A stretch of 64,000 nucleotides of DNA from Congeria kusceri (lineage: Eukaryota > Mollusca > Bivalvia > Myida > Dreissenidae): the NCBI GenBank assembly GCA_027627225.1, contig CM051032.1, forward strand, positions 60,283,137 to 60,347,136, read 5' to 3'. Every line of letters begins with the position of its first letter. The first letter of the stretch is position 1. Below, in pieces: positions 59,301 to 63,769 of the stretch. The position numbers and the translations under genes are program-made. The notes under the pieces are model-generated. The model had not been told where the DNA came from. It was given only the letters and a program-made list of their open reading frames with translations, and made no database searches.

Positions 59301-61957
59301 TAACGGAATATCAAACATATTTTATTTTCAGAATAACTTTTCTTCTTGATAAAATCACATAATTTTTGTTATTTCTCTTATGAAAATCTTCATATCAGAT
59401 AGCAAATGTACATTACTAAAAGGCTGAAATCATTTTTATAAAATATATTTGACCAAACATTCAAATTGATCCTGATTTTAGTGAACATCATTTTTGAGTC
59501 TGATCCTGAAATATCTGGCTCAAGTTCATCTTGAACCTGAAAATCAGGCTTAACTGGGTTTGTGAACACAGGGCCAGTTGTCCGTAATACGCCTCTGTGA
59601 TTGCAGTATGAGGCATGTAGATGACCAGATTGAGGGGTTTATGGAGGAGATCAGGCAGCTGCTGGAGAACACAACAGACGAGGAGTTTGAGGAACTGGTA
59701 GGCTACCTCACTATGGCTGATCGCAGGCTGTTTGAGAGCTTAAAAAACATTGTCTTGTGTCTGTGATTAATGATTGTATACTCTTTGATTAAACATTAAG
59801 TACTGGAAGAAGCAATTTTAACGAGGACCCATGTTTAACCAAACTCCTTTGTCAAAAATAATTTTTTTAATTTGTGACAAATTTTTTCATTTGTAAAAAT
59901 CGTCTGTGTGTGTTCGTTTTTCATTGTTTAGTTTTCATTAAATGAAACATAATATTAATTTTTAGTACCAATATTTCCAAAATAAAATATTGAAAGTTTG
60001 TCTAACATTTCTACTTTAATGTGGCATACTAGTTGCGATTTTCTTACTAAGCTTTATGAATTCAGCCCCAGATTCTTTGAAGAACTTAAAGATGTTTACA
60101 TTTCAACAGCTCTATCTTCATATAATATAGTTTTGTACTTGAATGATTATGATTTGTATTGTAAATGTAAAAAAATGCCCAAAATTATATGTGTGCATGT
60201 GTGTACCAGATTGAGTCTGAGATCACCAGTCGGATGATCGAGGACACATGTTTGGAAGAGGAAGTGGGCCGGTACTGGCACGAGATCACCAGCAACTCCT
60301 ACGTGTTTGACAGGCGCTTGAAAGAGGTATGCACAGGGAGATTGCTTGTAGTCACGGCCTTTTTTCGTAGGCTTAAGATGGTCCCATCCCTAGGTTTCGA
60401 AGAATTATGACAACAAATTTGGTTAAATTGGACACAAAAATCAGGTGTTCAACAGGCACTTGAAAGAGGTATGCAGTTTACTTCAGAGGCTGCAAATGGG
60501 ACCTGACCATAGGTTTTGGTGAAATTTCTTGAACAATTTGGTACATTGGGAACAGAAATCCGGGTCTTAAGTCAATTTTGGGGAAAAGTGCATGATTTTA
60601 AGTCAATTTTGCTAGTAGATGTTTCCTGTATTTGGTACATGTAGGATATTAGATTTGATATATTTAATAACTGTAAGAAGTTAAATGAGAAACACGTTAA
60701 TCTCGGCCAAATAATGATAAAATAATGAAAATACACAAATAAGAAAGAAAGAATAATTGGAGCAATATTGAACTAGTACTGCTGTGTTAAGTAGTCTTGG
60801 AAAATGACTGTTTGATTTTTTTTTTTATATCAAACACATTTATTGACACATAAACAAAATGATAAAGACTATCTGTTTGTACTGTACCAATGTGAAGATT
60901 CAACTGCACTATAATAACCATTAAATTGTTAACATATCCATTCATACCCATGTATTAGGGTAAGAATGTGTTTTATGATCGACTGACAATAACAAAGAGG
61001 AAAAACTATGATTTCAGATAGAGATATTGAAAGAATTGAACAAACAAGATGTGATCGACTGGTTTACTCAGGAATATCTTGGAGAAAATCAGAGGAAGCT
61101 GAGTATACAGGTAGGTAAAGATCCACTCTTTTTGACATATCATTTCCACAGTTTTCCAAAGAGTAAAGCCTCACAGCCAGAATGTCTTTATTTCAAGGTC
61201 CCACGACTACAAAAGTTCTCAGTCTTAAATGTTACTCCCAATTTTTGATATTGGCTGATGAAAATGCTTGTAAAATATGAGCTTTGATTTGTTTTTGACT
61301 AATATTTTTTTCCCGTTTAGAATAATTTTAAGAATGTTGATAGTCATGGGACAGGATTTTGTTTGATATTATTACATAGAAATCACATAGCTGATAACGA
61401 TTTTCCATCAATCATAAGTAGATTGACAAATATAGTCTACCATTGTTTCTTATCAATATGTCATCAGCCTCATTTTTGATTTGCTAGTAATGTAGTGGTG
61501 ATATTTGCAAGAAGAGTGATTTTGAAAACTATCTGTTTATATGTTCTGTATTTTATATCGTAGTTTTTACTTTAATGGTCTCTTTAAACACGACCATGTG
61601 GATTCATTCAGACCATGTCATCAGTATTCATCCAGTGTCTTCAGTAAAAGTAAAATATTTCACTTTTTGAAGAAAAAACACAACAAAACTCTCTTTCTAT
61701 CACTCTGTTACTCACTGATATACTGTTGTTGTCTATCTTTCTATCACTCTGTTACTCACTGATATACTGTTGTTGTTTACGACTGTCAGGTTGTCGGTAA
61801 GCAGAGCGCATGTTTCGCTAGTGGCAAGCTTCCAGATGTCACAGATCACACCATCAAGCTCCTGAATGACCCTGATCAGACTGCCACGCCCATTGCAGAT
61901 ATACACAAGTTCAAGTCCCATCTTCCTCTACATCCGTACACTGTTGTAGTAGATTGA
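29229..61957 (+). CDS. Nardilysin-like M16 metalloendopeptidase (31 exons)
   Basis: Joining 31 exons with GT-AG introns gives 3153 nt, 1050 residues, with no frame break. Exon limits: 29229-29386, 30286-30407, 32987-33054, 33364-33445, 34193-34293, 35008-35134, 35541-35636, 36437-36559, 37169-37226, 37858-37891, 38201-38240, 38707-38776, 40537-40614, 41608-41728, 43030-43143, 43681-43785, 44826-44985, 45319-45369, 45992-46114, 48915-48966, 49677-49760, 51402-51474, 53386-53513, 53903-54062, 54946-55020, 57308-57457, 57800-57930, 59607-59697, 60210-60326, 61018-61110, 61790-61957. Zinc site HFLEH at 139-143 (catalytic Glu142), third ligand Glu220, 77 residues after the second His as in insulin-degrading enzyme. 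Arg861 and Tyr868 match the conserved Arg/Tyr pair of that family's C-terminal half. An acidic segment (about 69-112) before the zinc domain is the nardilysin hallmark and is shorter here than in vertebrates. The family cleaves peptides at dibasic sites and also has protein-partner roles. Confidence 0.95.
29519..29780. mobile_element. MITE family M, copy 1
   Basis: Ends TGAGGCGTGTC and GACGCGCCTCA. Between them lie the palindromic modules GGATTAGCCTGTGCAG and CTGCACAGGCTAATC, and the middle TTCAAGAATCTCTTGTAAAC. Lies in intron 1. Confidence 0.93.
30286..30407 (+). CDS. NRDC exon 2 (residues 53-93)
   Basis: Encodes the conserved FIVLENGLRTLLISDL strand of the M16 N-terminal domain and the first part of the acidic insert (GEEEPPPRNEHD). 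It completes the split Arg53 codon. Acceptor TCTAAATCAAG, donor GTAACG. Confidence 0.93.
30564..30830. mobile_element. MITE family M, copy 2
   Basis: Same terminal and internal palindromic modules as copy 1 (GCGTCATGGGAAAACCGG at the left end). Lies in intron 2. Confidence 0.93.
30883..31055. repeat. Two-unit tandem duplication
   Basis: GGTATTTTTTAAATAAAG followed by TTAAGAACTTGACAATTT and an A-rich run occurs twice about 92 bp apart, with light divergence. Intron 2. Confidence 0.85.
32568..32831. mobile_element. MITE family M, copy 3
   Basis: Starts TGAGGCATGAAGTGGG and keeps GGATTAGCCTGTGCGGACTG. It is more diverged than copies 1 and 2. Intron 2; it ends about 155 bp before exon 3. Confidence 0.92.
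32987..33054 (+). CDS. NRDC exon 3 (residues 94-116, acidic)
   Basis: Second half of the acidic insert (ESEGSDVDEVDTEHED), then KAAEKM. An upstream alternative acceptor at about 32958 would run into an in-frame stop, so TTTCAG at 32986 is used. Confidence 0.9.
33364..33445 (+). CDS. NRDC exon 4 (zinc motif HFLEH)
   Basis: Residues 117-143 contain GVGSFSDPDD and the inverted zinc-binding motif HFLEH. The next Met codon is split over the intron (A, then TG). Confidence 0.96.
34193..34293 (+). CDS. NRDC exon 5 (residues 144-177)
   Basis: Continues the active-site helix with VFMGSKKYPKENELDSF and GGYANACTDYER, the block that follows HxxEH in all M16 enzymes. Confidence 0.95.
34332..34585. mobile_element. 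MITE family M, copy 4 (rearranged)
   Basis: The outer ends are recognisable, but the middle (GTTATGTTTAGAAGAGA, CTTGAAACAGAAAATACCA) runs opposite to the usual orientation, and parts of the right half are lost. Intron 5. Confidence 0.85.
35008..35134 (+). CDS. NRDC exon 6 (residues 178-219)
   Basis: Ends in DREIQAVDS, containing Glu213. The following codon for zinc ligand Glu220 is split G/AG by the intron, so correct splicing is required for the third ligand. Confidence 0.95.
35541..35636 (+). CDS. NRDC exon 7 (residues 220-251)
   Basis: Completes Glu220, then reads FQESVPCDDDRLNHILTQ and a GNPMRKF block matching the family's GHPMxKF segment. Confidence 0.93.
35690..36003 (+). mobile_element. 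Family H element, copy 1
   Basis: About 310 bp shared with 57960-58310 in this orientation, and with 49105-49416 and 61961-62270 in the opposite one. Landmarks are TTGGCCAATAAACAATTATA and GTCTATAGAAAGCTCTGCAT. Intron 7. Confidence 0.75.
35976..36128. repeat. Nested short tandem repeat
   Basis: The segment GTCTATAGAAAGCTCTGC to CTGGATAAACCTGGAAAAGG is duplicated once, then GGCTGGATAAACCTGGAAAA is repeated further, giving four copies of an 18-20 bp unit. Intron 7. Confidence 0.9.
36437..36559 (+). CDS. NRDC exon 8 (residues 252-292)
   Basis: Contains GNIKSLKELPEEK and HFDRYYTAQYMTLALHSK, equivalent to the YYSSHYMTLVV segment of M16 domain 1. Confidence 0.94.
37169..37226 (+). CDS. NRDC exon 9 (residues 293-311)
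   Basis: Encodes NLDTLEKWARDFFTDIHN, the helix after the strand in exon 8. Donor GTAAGA. Confidence 0.92.
37396..37644. mobile_element. MITE family M, copy 5
   Basis: One of the least diverged copies at its left end: TGAGGCGCGTCGTGGGAAAA with the full palindrome GGATTAGCCTGTGCAGTCC. Part of the right palindrome is deleted. Intron 9. Confidence 0.93.
37858..37891 (+). CDS. NRDC exon 10 (34 nt, residues 312-323)
   Basis: A small exon giving KEAQLSFHSFK. It is needed to keep frame between exons 9 and 11 (phase 2 to phase 0). Confidence 0.85.
38201..38240 (+). CDS. NRDC exon 11 (40 nt, residues 324-336)
   Basis: Small exon encoding GAFDTDKFRKLYK, matching the DPFxTPxFNKLY region of nardilysins. 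Confidence 0.88.
38414..38653. mobile_element. MITE family M, copy 6 (inverted middle)
   Basis: Termini are intact, but the middle reads GTTTGAAAGAGACTTCCTTG, the reverse complement of the usual AAGGAAGTCTCTTCTAAAC region. Intron 11; it ends 53 bp before exon 12. Confidence 0.9.
38707..38776 (+). CDS. NRDC exon 12 (residues 337-359)
   Basis: VIPVTTTHKVYITWPLPPTQ corresponds to the start of the second M16 domain. The donor GTAAGTTT is followed at once by a TA-flanked MITE. Confidence 0.93.
38786..39323. mobile_element. TA-flanked MITE beside exon 12 donor
   Basis: Ends CTGGCGAAGTACATAAATCC and the complement of CTGGCGATGTACGTAAATCC, flanked by TA on both sides: a Tc1/mariner-like signature. 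It starts 10 bp after the end of exon 12. Non-coding, 538 bp. Confidence 0.87.
39669..40062. repeat. Family P repeat with hairpin head, copy 1
   Basis: About 390 bp. The left part is a hairpin (TTGTCATTTCATACCATATT against AATATGGTATGAAATGACAA). The rest, including GTGTATTGGCATGACGTCAT, matches the copy at 44325. Intron 12. Confidence 0.88.
40198..40488 (+). mobile_element. tRNA-derived SINE, full copy 1
   Basis: tRNA-like head with an A-box region (GCTCAGTTGGTAGAGTGCTG) and B box (GGGTTCGATTCCC), a conserved body (CTGATTCAAGTAGGGCAGTT), and an AACAAACAAACA tail. Intron 12, just before exon 13. Confidence 0.93.
40537..40614 (+). CDS. NRDC exon 13 (residues 360-385)
   Basis: VKPLEYIATLMNHEGEGSIY is the conserved family block containing the HEGxGS motif. 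A full SINE ends about 50 bp upstream. Confidence 0.95.
40787..41400. mobile_element. TA-flanked MITE in intron 13
   Basis: Inverted ends CTGTGGAATC followed by an imperfect arm through TTCGTGGGG and AATTTCGCG, about 40 bp in all, with TA on both sides. 614 bp, no transposase; the open frame at 40982-41233 is not recognisable. Confidence 0.85.
41608..41728 (+). CDS. NRDC exon 14 (residues 386-426)
   Basis: NWAFGVLGGNSGEGFDMNTT followed by a strand and helix ending HVHE. Confidence 0.94.
41870..42255. repeat. Two-unit tandem repeat in intron 14
   Basis: ACACCGCTTACTACAAC, CGACCATTCCCAATCCACCC and CAAATGGGCT blocks occur twice, with a period of about 145 bp, in a dispersed-repeat style. Boundaries are approximate. 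Confidence 0.75.
42346..42609. mobile_element. MITE with TTCACAAAGCTCC ends
   Basis: Left end GGTATTCACAAAGCTCCTAA and right end TTAGGAGCTTTGTGAATGC style complement, with arms of about 40 bp. Intron 14. Confidence 0.85.
42605..42710. repeat. Short dispersed repeat
   Basis: GGACCTAGGTTTTGATT to GGGGCATGATTTTA resembles two segments near 60370-60440 and 60505-60600, so this is a dispersed repeat also found beside exon 29. Confidence 0.6.
43030..43143 (+). CDS. NRDC exon 15 (residues 427-464)
   Basis: VIAAIFTYIDQMKKAGPLEW and then EEQKVEENKFRW, matching the helical region before the PxxY block. Confidence 0.94.
43396..43614. mobile_element. MITE family M, copy 7 (deleted)
   Basis: A shorter copy. 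The left end is GTGGCGTGTCCTGAG, and the right half lacks the palindrome between GGATTAGC and CATGCATTAAGC. Intron 15. Confidence 0.88.
43681..43785 (+). CDS. NRDC exon 16 (residues 465-499)
   Basis: GDPMDYVSKISDNMQLYAPQ with the DFLTG motif, aligned to the family's PxxYVxxxxxNMQLYPxxDxLTG segment. Confidence 0.95.
44325..44738. repeat. Family P repeat with hairpin head, copy 2
   Basis: Matches 39669-40062, including the hairpin and the GACGTCATTTCATGTTGACG stretch. This copy keeps a longer stem (GAGCTTACTAACGAATTTCC). Intron 16; it ends 87 bp before exon 17. Confidence 0.9.
44826..44985 (+). CDS. NRDC exon 17 (residues 500-552)
   Basis: Contains NCNVTVLSSNY and KEYWFGTSYSMEDI, the KWFGTxYSxEDI block typical of nardilysins. 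Confidence 0.95.
45319..45369 (+). CDS. NRDC exon 18 (51 nt, residues 553-569)
   Basis: Encodes GSANGELFLPKPNSFI, the LHLPxxNxFI motif at the end of M16 domain 2. Confidence 0.92.
   Translation: MAVQMENFSCQNQTVL
45547..45798. mobile_element. MITE family M, copy 8
   Basis: TGAGGCGCGTCGTGGG start and ACAACGCGCCTCTTA end. Part of the right-hand palindrome is missing. Intron 18. Confidence 0.92.
45992..46114 (+). CDS. NRDC exon 19 (residues 570-610)
   Basis: SDFTLKEVLPADLTTFP then LFYKKDAKFNVPK, matching the start of the third domain (LWYKKDxKFxxPK). Confidence 0.95.
47763..47880. repeat. 118-bp near-perfect palindrome
   Basis: GTGATAATGCGTGATATCAT and AAAGGGAGACAATT are mirrored by AATTGTCTCCCTTT and ATGATATCACACGTTATCAC around a short CGCGCAAGCGC centre. 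It could form a long hairpin or cruciform. Intron 19. Confidence 0.92.
48121..48384. mobile_element. MITE family M, copy 9
   Basis: Near full length, TGAGGTGCATCATGAG to GACGCACCTCA, with both palindromes. Intron 19. Confidence 0.93.
48574..48877 (+). mobile_element. tRNA-derived SINE, full copy 2
   Basis: Head GGCTAGCTCAGTTGGTAGAG, with an anticodon-loop region CTGTCAA (GTC in the anticodon position, tRNA-Asp-like). Flanked by the 15-bp direct repeat AAACTGGCACTGTTG (48559-48573 and 48878-48892), which marks the insertion. It ends just upstream of exon 20. Confidence 0.95.
48915..48966 (+). CDS. NRDC exon 20 (residues 611-627)
   Basis: GYVKYHLKSPVVYESPK. A SINE with its target-site repeat ends 22 bp before the exon. 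Donor GTACTA is weaker than the others. Confidence 0.93.
49105..49416 (-). mobile_element. Family H element, copy 2
   Basis: CATGCGCAGAGATTTCTATA to AACTCTAAATCGAAAAT, with internal CGTTTATCGGCTAATAAACA and CGTTTATTAGCTGGTAAACA forming an inverted pair. Intron 20. Confidence 0.8.
49584..49655. repeat. 36-bp tandem duplication before exon 21
   Basis: TACATTAACAATGTAAACTT followed by GCATAAAAACTATGTT occurs twice in perfect tandem, ending about 20 bp before the acceptor of exon 21. Confidence 0.95.
49677..49760 (+). CDS. NRDC exon 21 (residues 628-655)
   Basis: LALFNLFVEILYQNISEPTY, the helix of M16 domain 3. A 36-bp tandem duplication lies just upstream of its acceptor. Confidence 0.94.
50390..50722. 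repeat. 39-bp minisatellite, degenerate to the left
   Basis: Units of ATGTATTTGGCACTGTATTT then GCCACTTTTGGCATACCAC. About four clear copies lie at 50580-50722, with degraded copies upstream. Intron 21. Confidence 0.85.
50738..51370. repeat. 30-bp minisatellite, about 21 units
   Basis: The unit TGTGCCCACCAGTAATGG then TATCTGTACCTC repeats with very few changes (TAATGG or TAATTA, CTCTG or CTCCG). The period is a multiple of three and stop-free in some frames, which produces long but meaningless open frames on both strands. It ends about 30 bp before exon 22. Confidence 0.96.
51402..51474 (+). CDS. NRDC exon 22 (residues 656-680)
   Basis: IVSTADSTQTGLILAVEGF then DNKLK. It follows a 30-bp minisatellite that ends about 30 bp upstream. 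Confidence 0.93.
51748..52034 (+). mobile_element. tRNA-derived SINE, full copy 3
   Basis: GGCCGGCTAGCTCAGTTGG head with B box GGGTTCGATTCCC, the standard body, and a tail ending AAACAAACAAACAG. Intron 22. Confidence 0.93.
52667..52742. repeat. 76-bp hairpin
   Basis: CGAGGGTTGAGCG then AAACTATTG and CATCTG are mirrored by CAGATACAATAGTTTCACG and CTCAACCCTCG, leaving a loop of about 15 bases. Intron 22. Confidence 0.88.
52780..53020. repeat. Probable dispersed repeat remnant
   Basis: More GC-rich than the rest of intron 22, with GCATGAGACGTTAAACCGCG and GGGTCGCCTTTGG blocks. It is reminiscent of SINE or non-LTR tails, but no second copy is present in the window to prove it. Confidence 0.35.
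53386..53513 (+). CDS. NRDC exon 23 (residues 681-722)
   Basis: EVLMLLLDLLVHFSCSEDMF followed by KAEQKKGYHNIIIKPDEV, matching the family helix and the YxNxxIKPExL block. Confidence 0.95.
53903..54062 (+). CDS. NRDC exon 24 (residues 723-776)
   Basis: MLRWSLTEPRYISHIERYHV then VDRFLHSLVIQSLVMGNFT, matching the VxGLVQGN region. Confidence 0.95.
54129..54360. mobile_element. MITE family M, copy 10 (rearranged)
   Basis: Left end GGTGTGTCGTGGGAAA, right end ACATGCCTCA. The first palindrome is lost, and the middle (TTAGAAGATACTTCCTTGAA) is in inverted orientation. Intron 24, 66 bp after exon 24. Confidence 0.88.
54946..55020 (+). CDS. NRDC exon 25 (residues 777-801)
   Basis: EALDIHNEVLSQLPAQNPLE linker into M16 domain 4. 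A SINE begins 43 bp after the donor. Confidence 0.93.
55063..55344 (+). mobile_element. tRNA-derived SINE, full copy 4
   Basis: Same CCGGGCCCGGCTAGCTCAG start and GTC-type anticodon loop as copy 2, with a body and a CAAACAAACAA tail. It is slightly deleted in the right half (GGCTTTAGTGTGTGTG). Intron 25. Confidence 0.92.
55644..57102 (+). repeat. Tandem-unit dispersed element, intron 25
   Basis: Begins with the hairpin GCTCACCTGAGCACAAAGTG and ends GGTGAGCGACCTAGGGCC; GCTCACCTGAG appears at both ends in inverted orientation. The core is about eight diverged units of 140-150 bp containing CAAGGCCCAGAGGTTTCATA, TGGTCCTCTACAAAGATTGT and GGGGTCACATGGTTTATA. This is a type widespread in bivalves. 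No protein. Confidence 0.85.
57155..57232. repeat. Three-unit short tandem repeat
   Basis: AAAACCCTTTTTTTTGTTTCA-like units occur three times before exon 26. One copy contains TTTTGTTTCAG, a decoy acceptor. Confidence 0.8.
57308..57457 (+). CDS. NRDC exon 26 (residues 802-851)
   Basis: THDLVHKLPRASHYCQVPSL then NPEGTISCIINYYHSS. This is the N-terminal part of domain 4. Confidence 0.95.
57800..57930 (+). CDS. NRDC exon 27 (conserved Arg861/Tyr868)
   Basis: MAEPCFDRLRTKQQLGYTV is the most conserved C-terminal M16 segment. Arg861 and Tyr868 are spaced as the substrate-binding Arg and Tyr of insulin-degrading enzyme. Confidence 0.96.
57960..58310 (+). mobile_element. Family H element, copy 3
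   Basis: TGTTTATTGGCCAATAAACA occurs near the left side and again as an inverted partner (ATTTATTGGCCAATAAACAA), ending near GTCTATAGAAAATTC. Intron 27. Confidence 0.78.
58992..59040 (+). pseudogene. Truncated duplicate of NRDC exon 28
   Basis: GCCTCTGTGATTGCAG plus 32 bp resembling exon 28 (TATGAGACATGTGGACGACC), after which similarity stops. It has an acceptor but no convincing donor. Splicing it in would disrupt the reading frame. Confidence 0.85.
59233..59575. mobile_element. MITE with GGCCCTGTGTTCACAAA ends
   Basis: Inverted ends GGCCCTGTGTTCACAAA and TTTGTGAACACAGGGCC, with diverged inner arms rich in GATCAGGATC and TGATCCTGA words. Lies between the truncated and real exon 28, ending 31 bp before the real exon. 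Confidence 0.88.
59607..59697 (+). CDS. NRDC exon 28 (residues 895-925)
   Basis: MRHVDDQIEGFMEEIRQLLE then NTTDEEFEEL. A truncated copy of its 5' end lies at 59009-59040. Confidence 0.93.
60210..60326 (+). CDS. NRDC exon 29 (residues 926-964)
   Basis: IESEITSRMIEDTCLEEEVG and RYWHEITSNSYVFDRRLKE. Its 3' end and donor are partly repeated 142 bp downstream. Confidence 0.94.
60431..60572 (+). repeat. Duplicate of exon 29 end plus intron start
   Basis: GTGTTCAACAGGCACTTGAA and AGAGGTATGCA repeat the end of exon 29 and its donor (60297-60332). The following 100 bp resembles the original intron start, so a unit of about 142 bp was tandemly duplicated and then diverged. Confidence 0.82.
61018..61110 (+). 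CDS. NRDC exon 30 (residues 965-995)
   Basis: IEILKELNKQDVIDWFTQEY, the helix matching KSFSKSDLVNWF in vertebrate nardilysin, then NQRKLSIQ. Confidence 0.94.
61688..61778. repeat. 48-bp tandem duplication before exon 31
   Basis: TTTCTATCACTCTGTTACTC followed by ACTGATATACTGTTGTTGT occurs twice in tandem, forming the pyrimidine-rich tract of the last acceptor. Confidence 0.93.
61790..61957 (+). CDS. NRDC exon 31 (C-terminus, stop TGA)
   Basis: VVGKQSACFASGKLPDVTD then IADIHKFKSHLPLHPY, ending TVVVD and TGA. The IxDIxxFKxxLPLxPY ending is typical of the family. A 48-bp tandem repeat occupies the polypyrimidine region before it. Confidence 0.95.
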   Translation, partial: VVGKQSACFASGKLPDVTDHTIKLLNDPDQTATPIADIHKFKSHLPLHPYTVVVD

Positions 61958-61960
61958 TTA

Positions 61961-62270
61961 TTCTAACATGACACGCGCAGAGTTTCCTGTAGACAAAGAA
62001 CAAAATTTACCGTTGTTAAATAACGAGTAATCAACCTGAAAAAAAAGTTCCAAAGCTGTAAAAGATAGTTTGAAATGGCAGAAAATGTGGTCAGGTCATG
62101 TTAGAATATAAATAATTTTCGAATTATCGTTTATTTGCTAATAAACAATGATTTGTCATTCTGATTCAGTATAATAAACCTCTTGGGCTAATGCCCTCGT
62201 GGTATAATTCCTACGCCTAAGAACTCCAAATCGTTGTTTATTAGCCGACAAACAACTCTAAATAGAAAAT
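61961..62270 (-). mobile_element. Family H element, copy 4, in the 3' UTR
   Basis: Begins TTCTAACATGACACGCGCAG three bases after the stop codon and matches 49105-49416 throughout, including GCAGAAAATGTGGTCAGGTC. It should form the first 300 bp of the 3' untranslated region. Confidence 0.82.
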
Positions 62271-63769
62271 TCATTCTTAATTAAAGGGAACCTTAAAGAC
62301 CTTTACCAGTATTTAATATAGAAGTATAATGCTTGCAGTGTATACAATTTTTTTTAAATATTCTGTTTAAATCTTGTATGGAGCGATATGTGTTATGTTT
62401 TGAAATTGTCTGTCATTTATGCACCAAAACCATACACGTATCACTAAAACTTCTAGGGGGCCGTTATACAACCTTGTCATAAAGTGCCATTGTCGATATC
62501 TAATATAAACGTTTTTCCTTCGTTTTCAAATTAATAAAATCAATTGAAATTTGCATTTAGTGTAAAAACAAATAAGTTTAAACCATGCTTTTTAAAATAA
62601 AAACTCGTTATAATAACATAAGGGTACTTTAAGGCATATAAGCTGGTAAGAAAATGTACAAGTTTTTTTTCTTTTGTCCATGATATGTAAGCGTTTTCAG
62701 TGTTTAATTTACAGATACTTAAATTGAAATTTTTAGTCATGCATGAAAAATTTGTAACTGAAGATTAAATAAACAGGATAATAATGGGGCTCACTACAAC
62801 ATTCATTTACAATTATAAAATGTATTTATATGTGCATGCAGTGTATGTACATGAAGTAATGAAAATATAAGGATTATTCTTCAAGCAATATTTGTAATTA
62901 TAGTGTAAATTTCTTAATTACATGTATGTGTCCCAATGGTTAAGCATTTCTTTGATTAACAAGCTGTTCTATTAAAAAGAAAACTTTTAAAATTTTATCA
63001 TTTGAAATTATCTTTAAAAGCACATAATATTCAGCATACGTTAAAAATCCTCTTAGTTGAAGCTCATGCAGCTTTTTAAAGGCAAAATATTGAATATGGT
63101 ATGTGTGCTATACGGTGTACAACAAGATGTTGTATTACATGTATTTATCAATGTCTGAAAAGAGTGTTATCTTTGTTATATGTATACATGTACTCGAACA
63201 TATGCATTTAAAAACATTTGGGGTATCTATCAGTATCAGAATTTGAGAACACACCGATCTTATGTATCATCAAGATTGTGACATTGTTAACTTATTTTAT
63301 AAGCCCAGTGTTCAGATAATATGTTTACTTTTAAGATAATAAATGTTATCTGTTTGTCTTATCAAACAAGAACAGTGTAATCACTTGTTTAAAAGCTTTA
63401 AGGATAATAAAATGCACACACAATTTATATTATTTGTTTCTTCTTTGTAAACATTTTCGCCCAGTGTCATTGTATGGGGTTGTACATGTGTATGGAAATT
63501 TGTATCTTTGGGGCGTACATCATAGTGTTTAACCTAGATTTATCCAACATGGGCATTATCTTTGACTTAATAGTTAACATGATTGTGTTAAGAACTTGTT
63601 TAGATCTGATTTTCACTTTGTGTAGCATTCTGTAGGACCACTAAACGTTCTAACGCATTAACCGCCAAAATTTGACTTAAATATAACACAGAGTTACGGT
63701 TTTAGTATTTGCGTAAAATTAGCCATTGCAGCACGTGGAAGATTTTGAAGCCACATTTTAAACTGTGTT
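62271..63769 (+). other. 3' UTR and downstream sequence
   Basis: No further gene is seen. AATAAA hexamers at 62533-62538, 62768-62773 and 63406-63411 are candidate poly(A) signals. The last is followed by a GT-rich stretch within 80 bases. The choice cannot be made without transcript data. Confidence 0.45.
63406..63411 (+). terminator. Candidate poly(A) signal
   Basis: AATAAA in GGATAATAAAATGC with downstream TGTATGGGGTTGTACATGTG. It is the best-placed of three hexamers after the stop codon, by sequence only. Confidence 0.3.
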
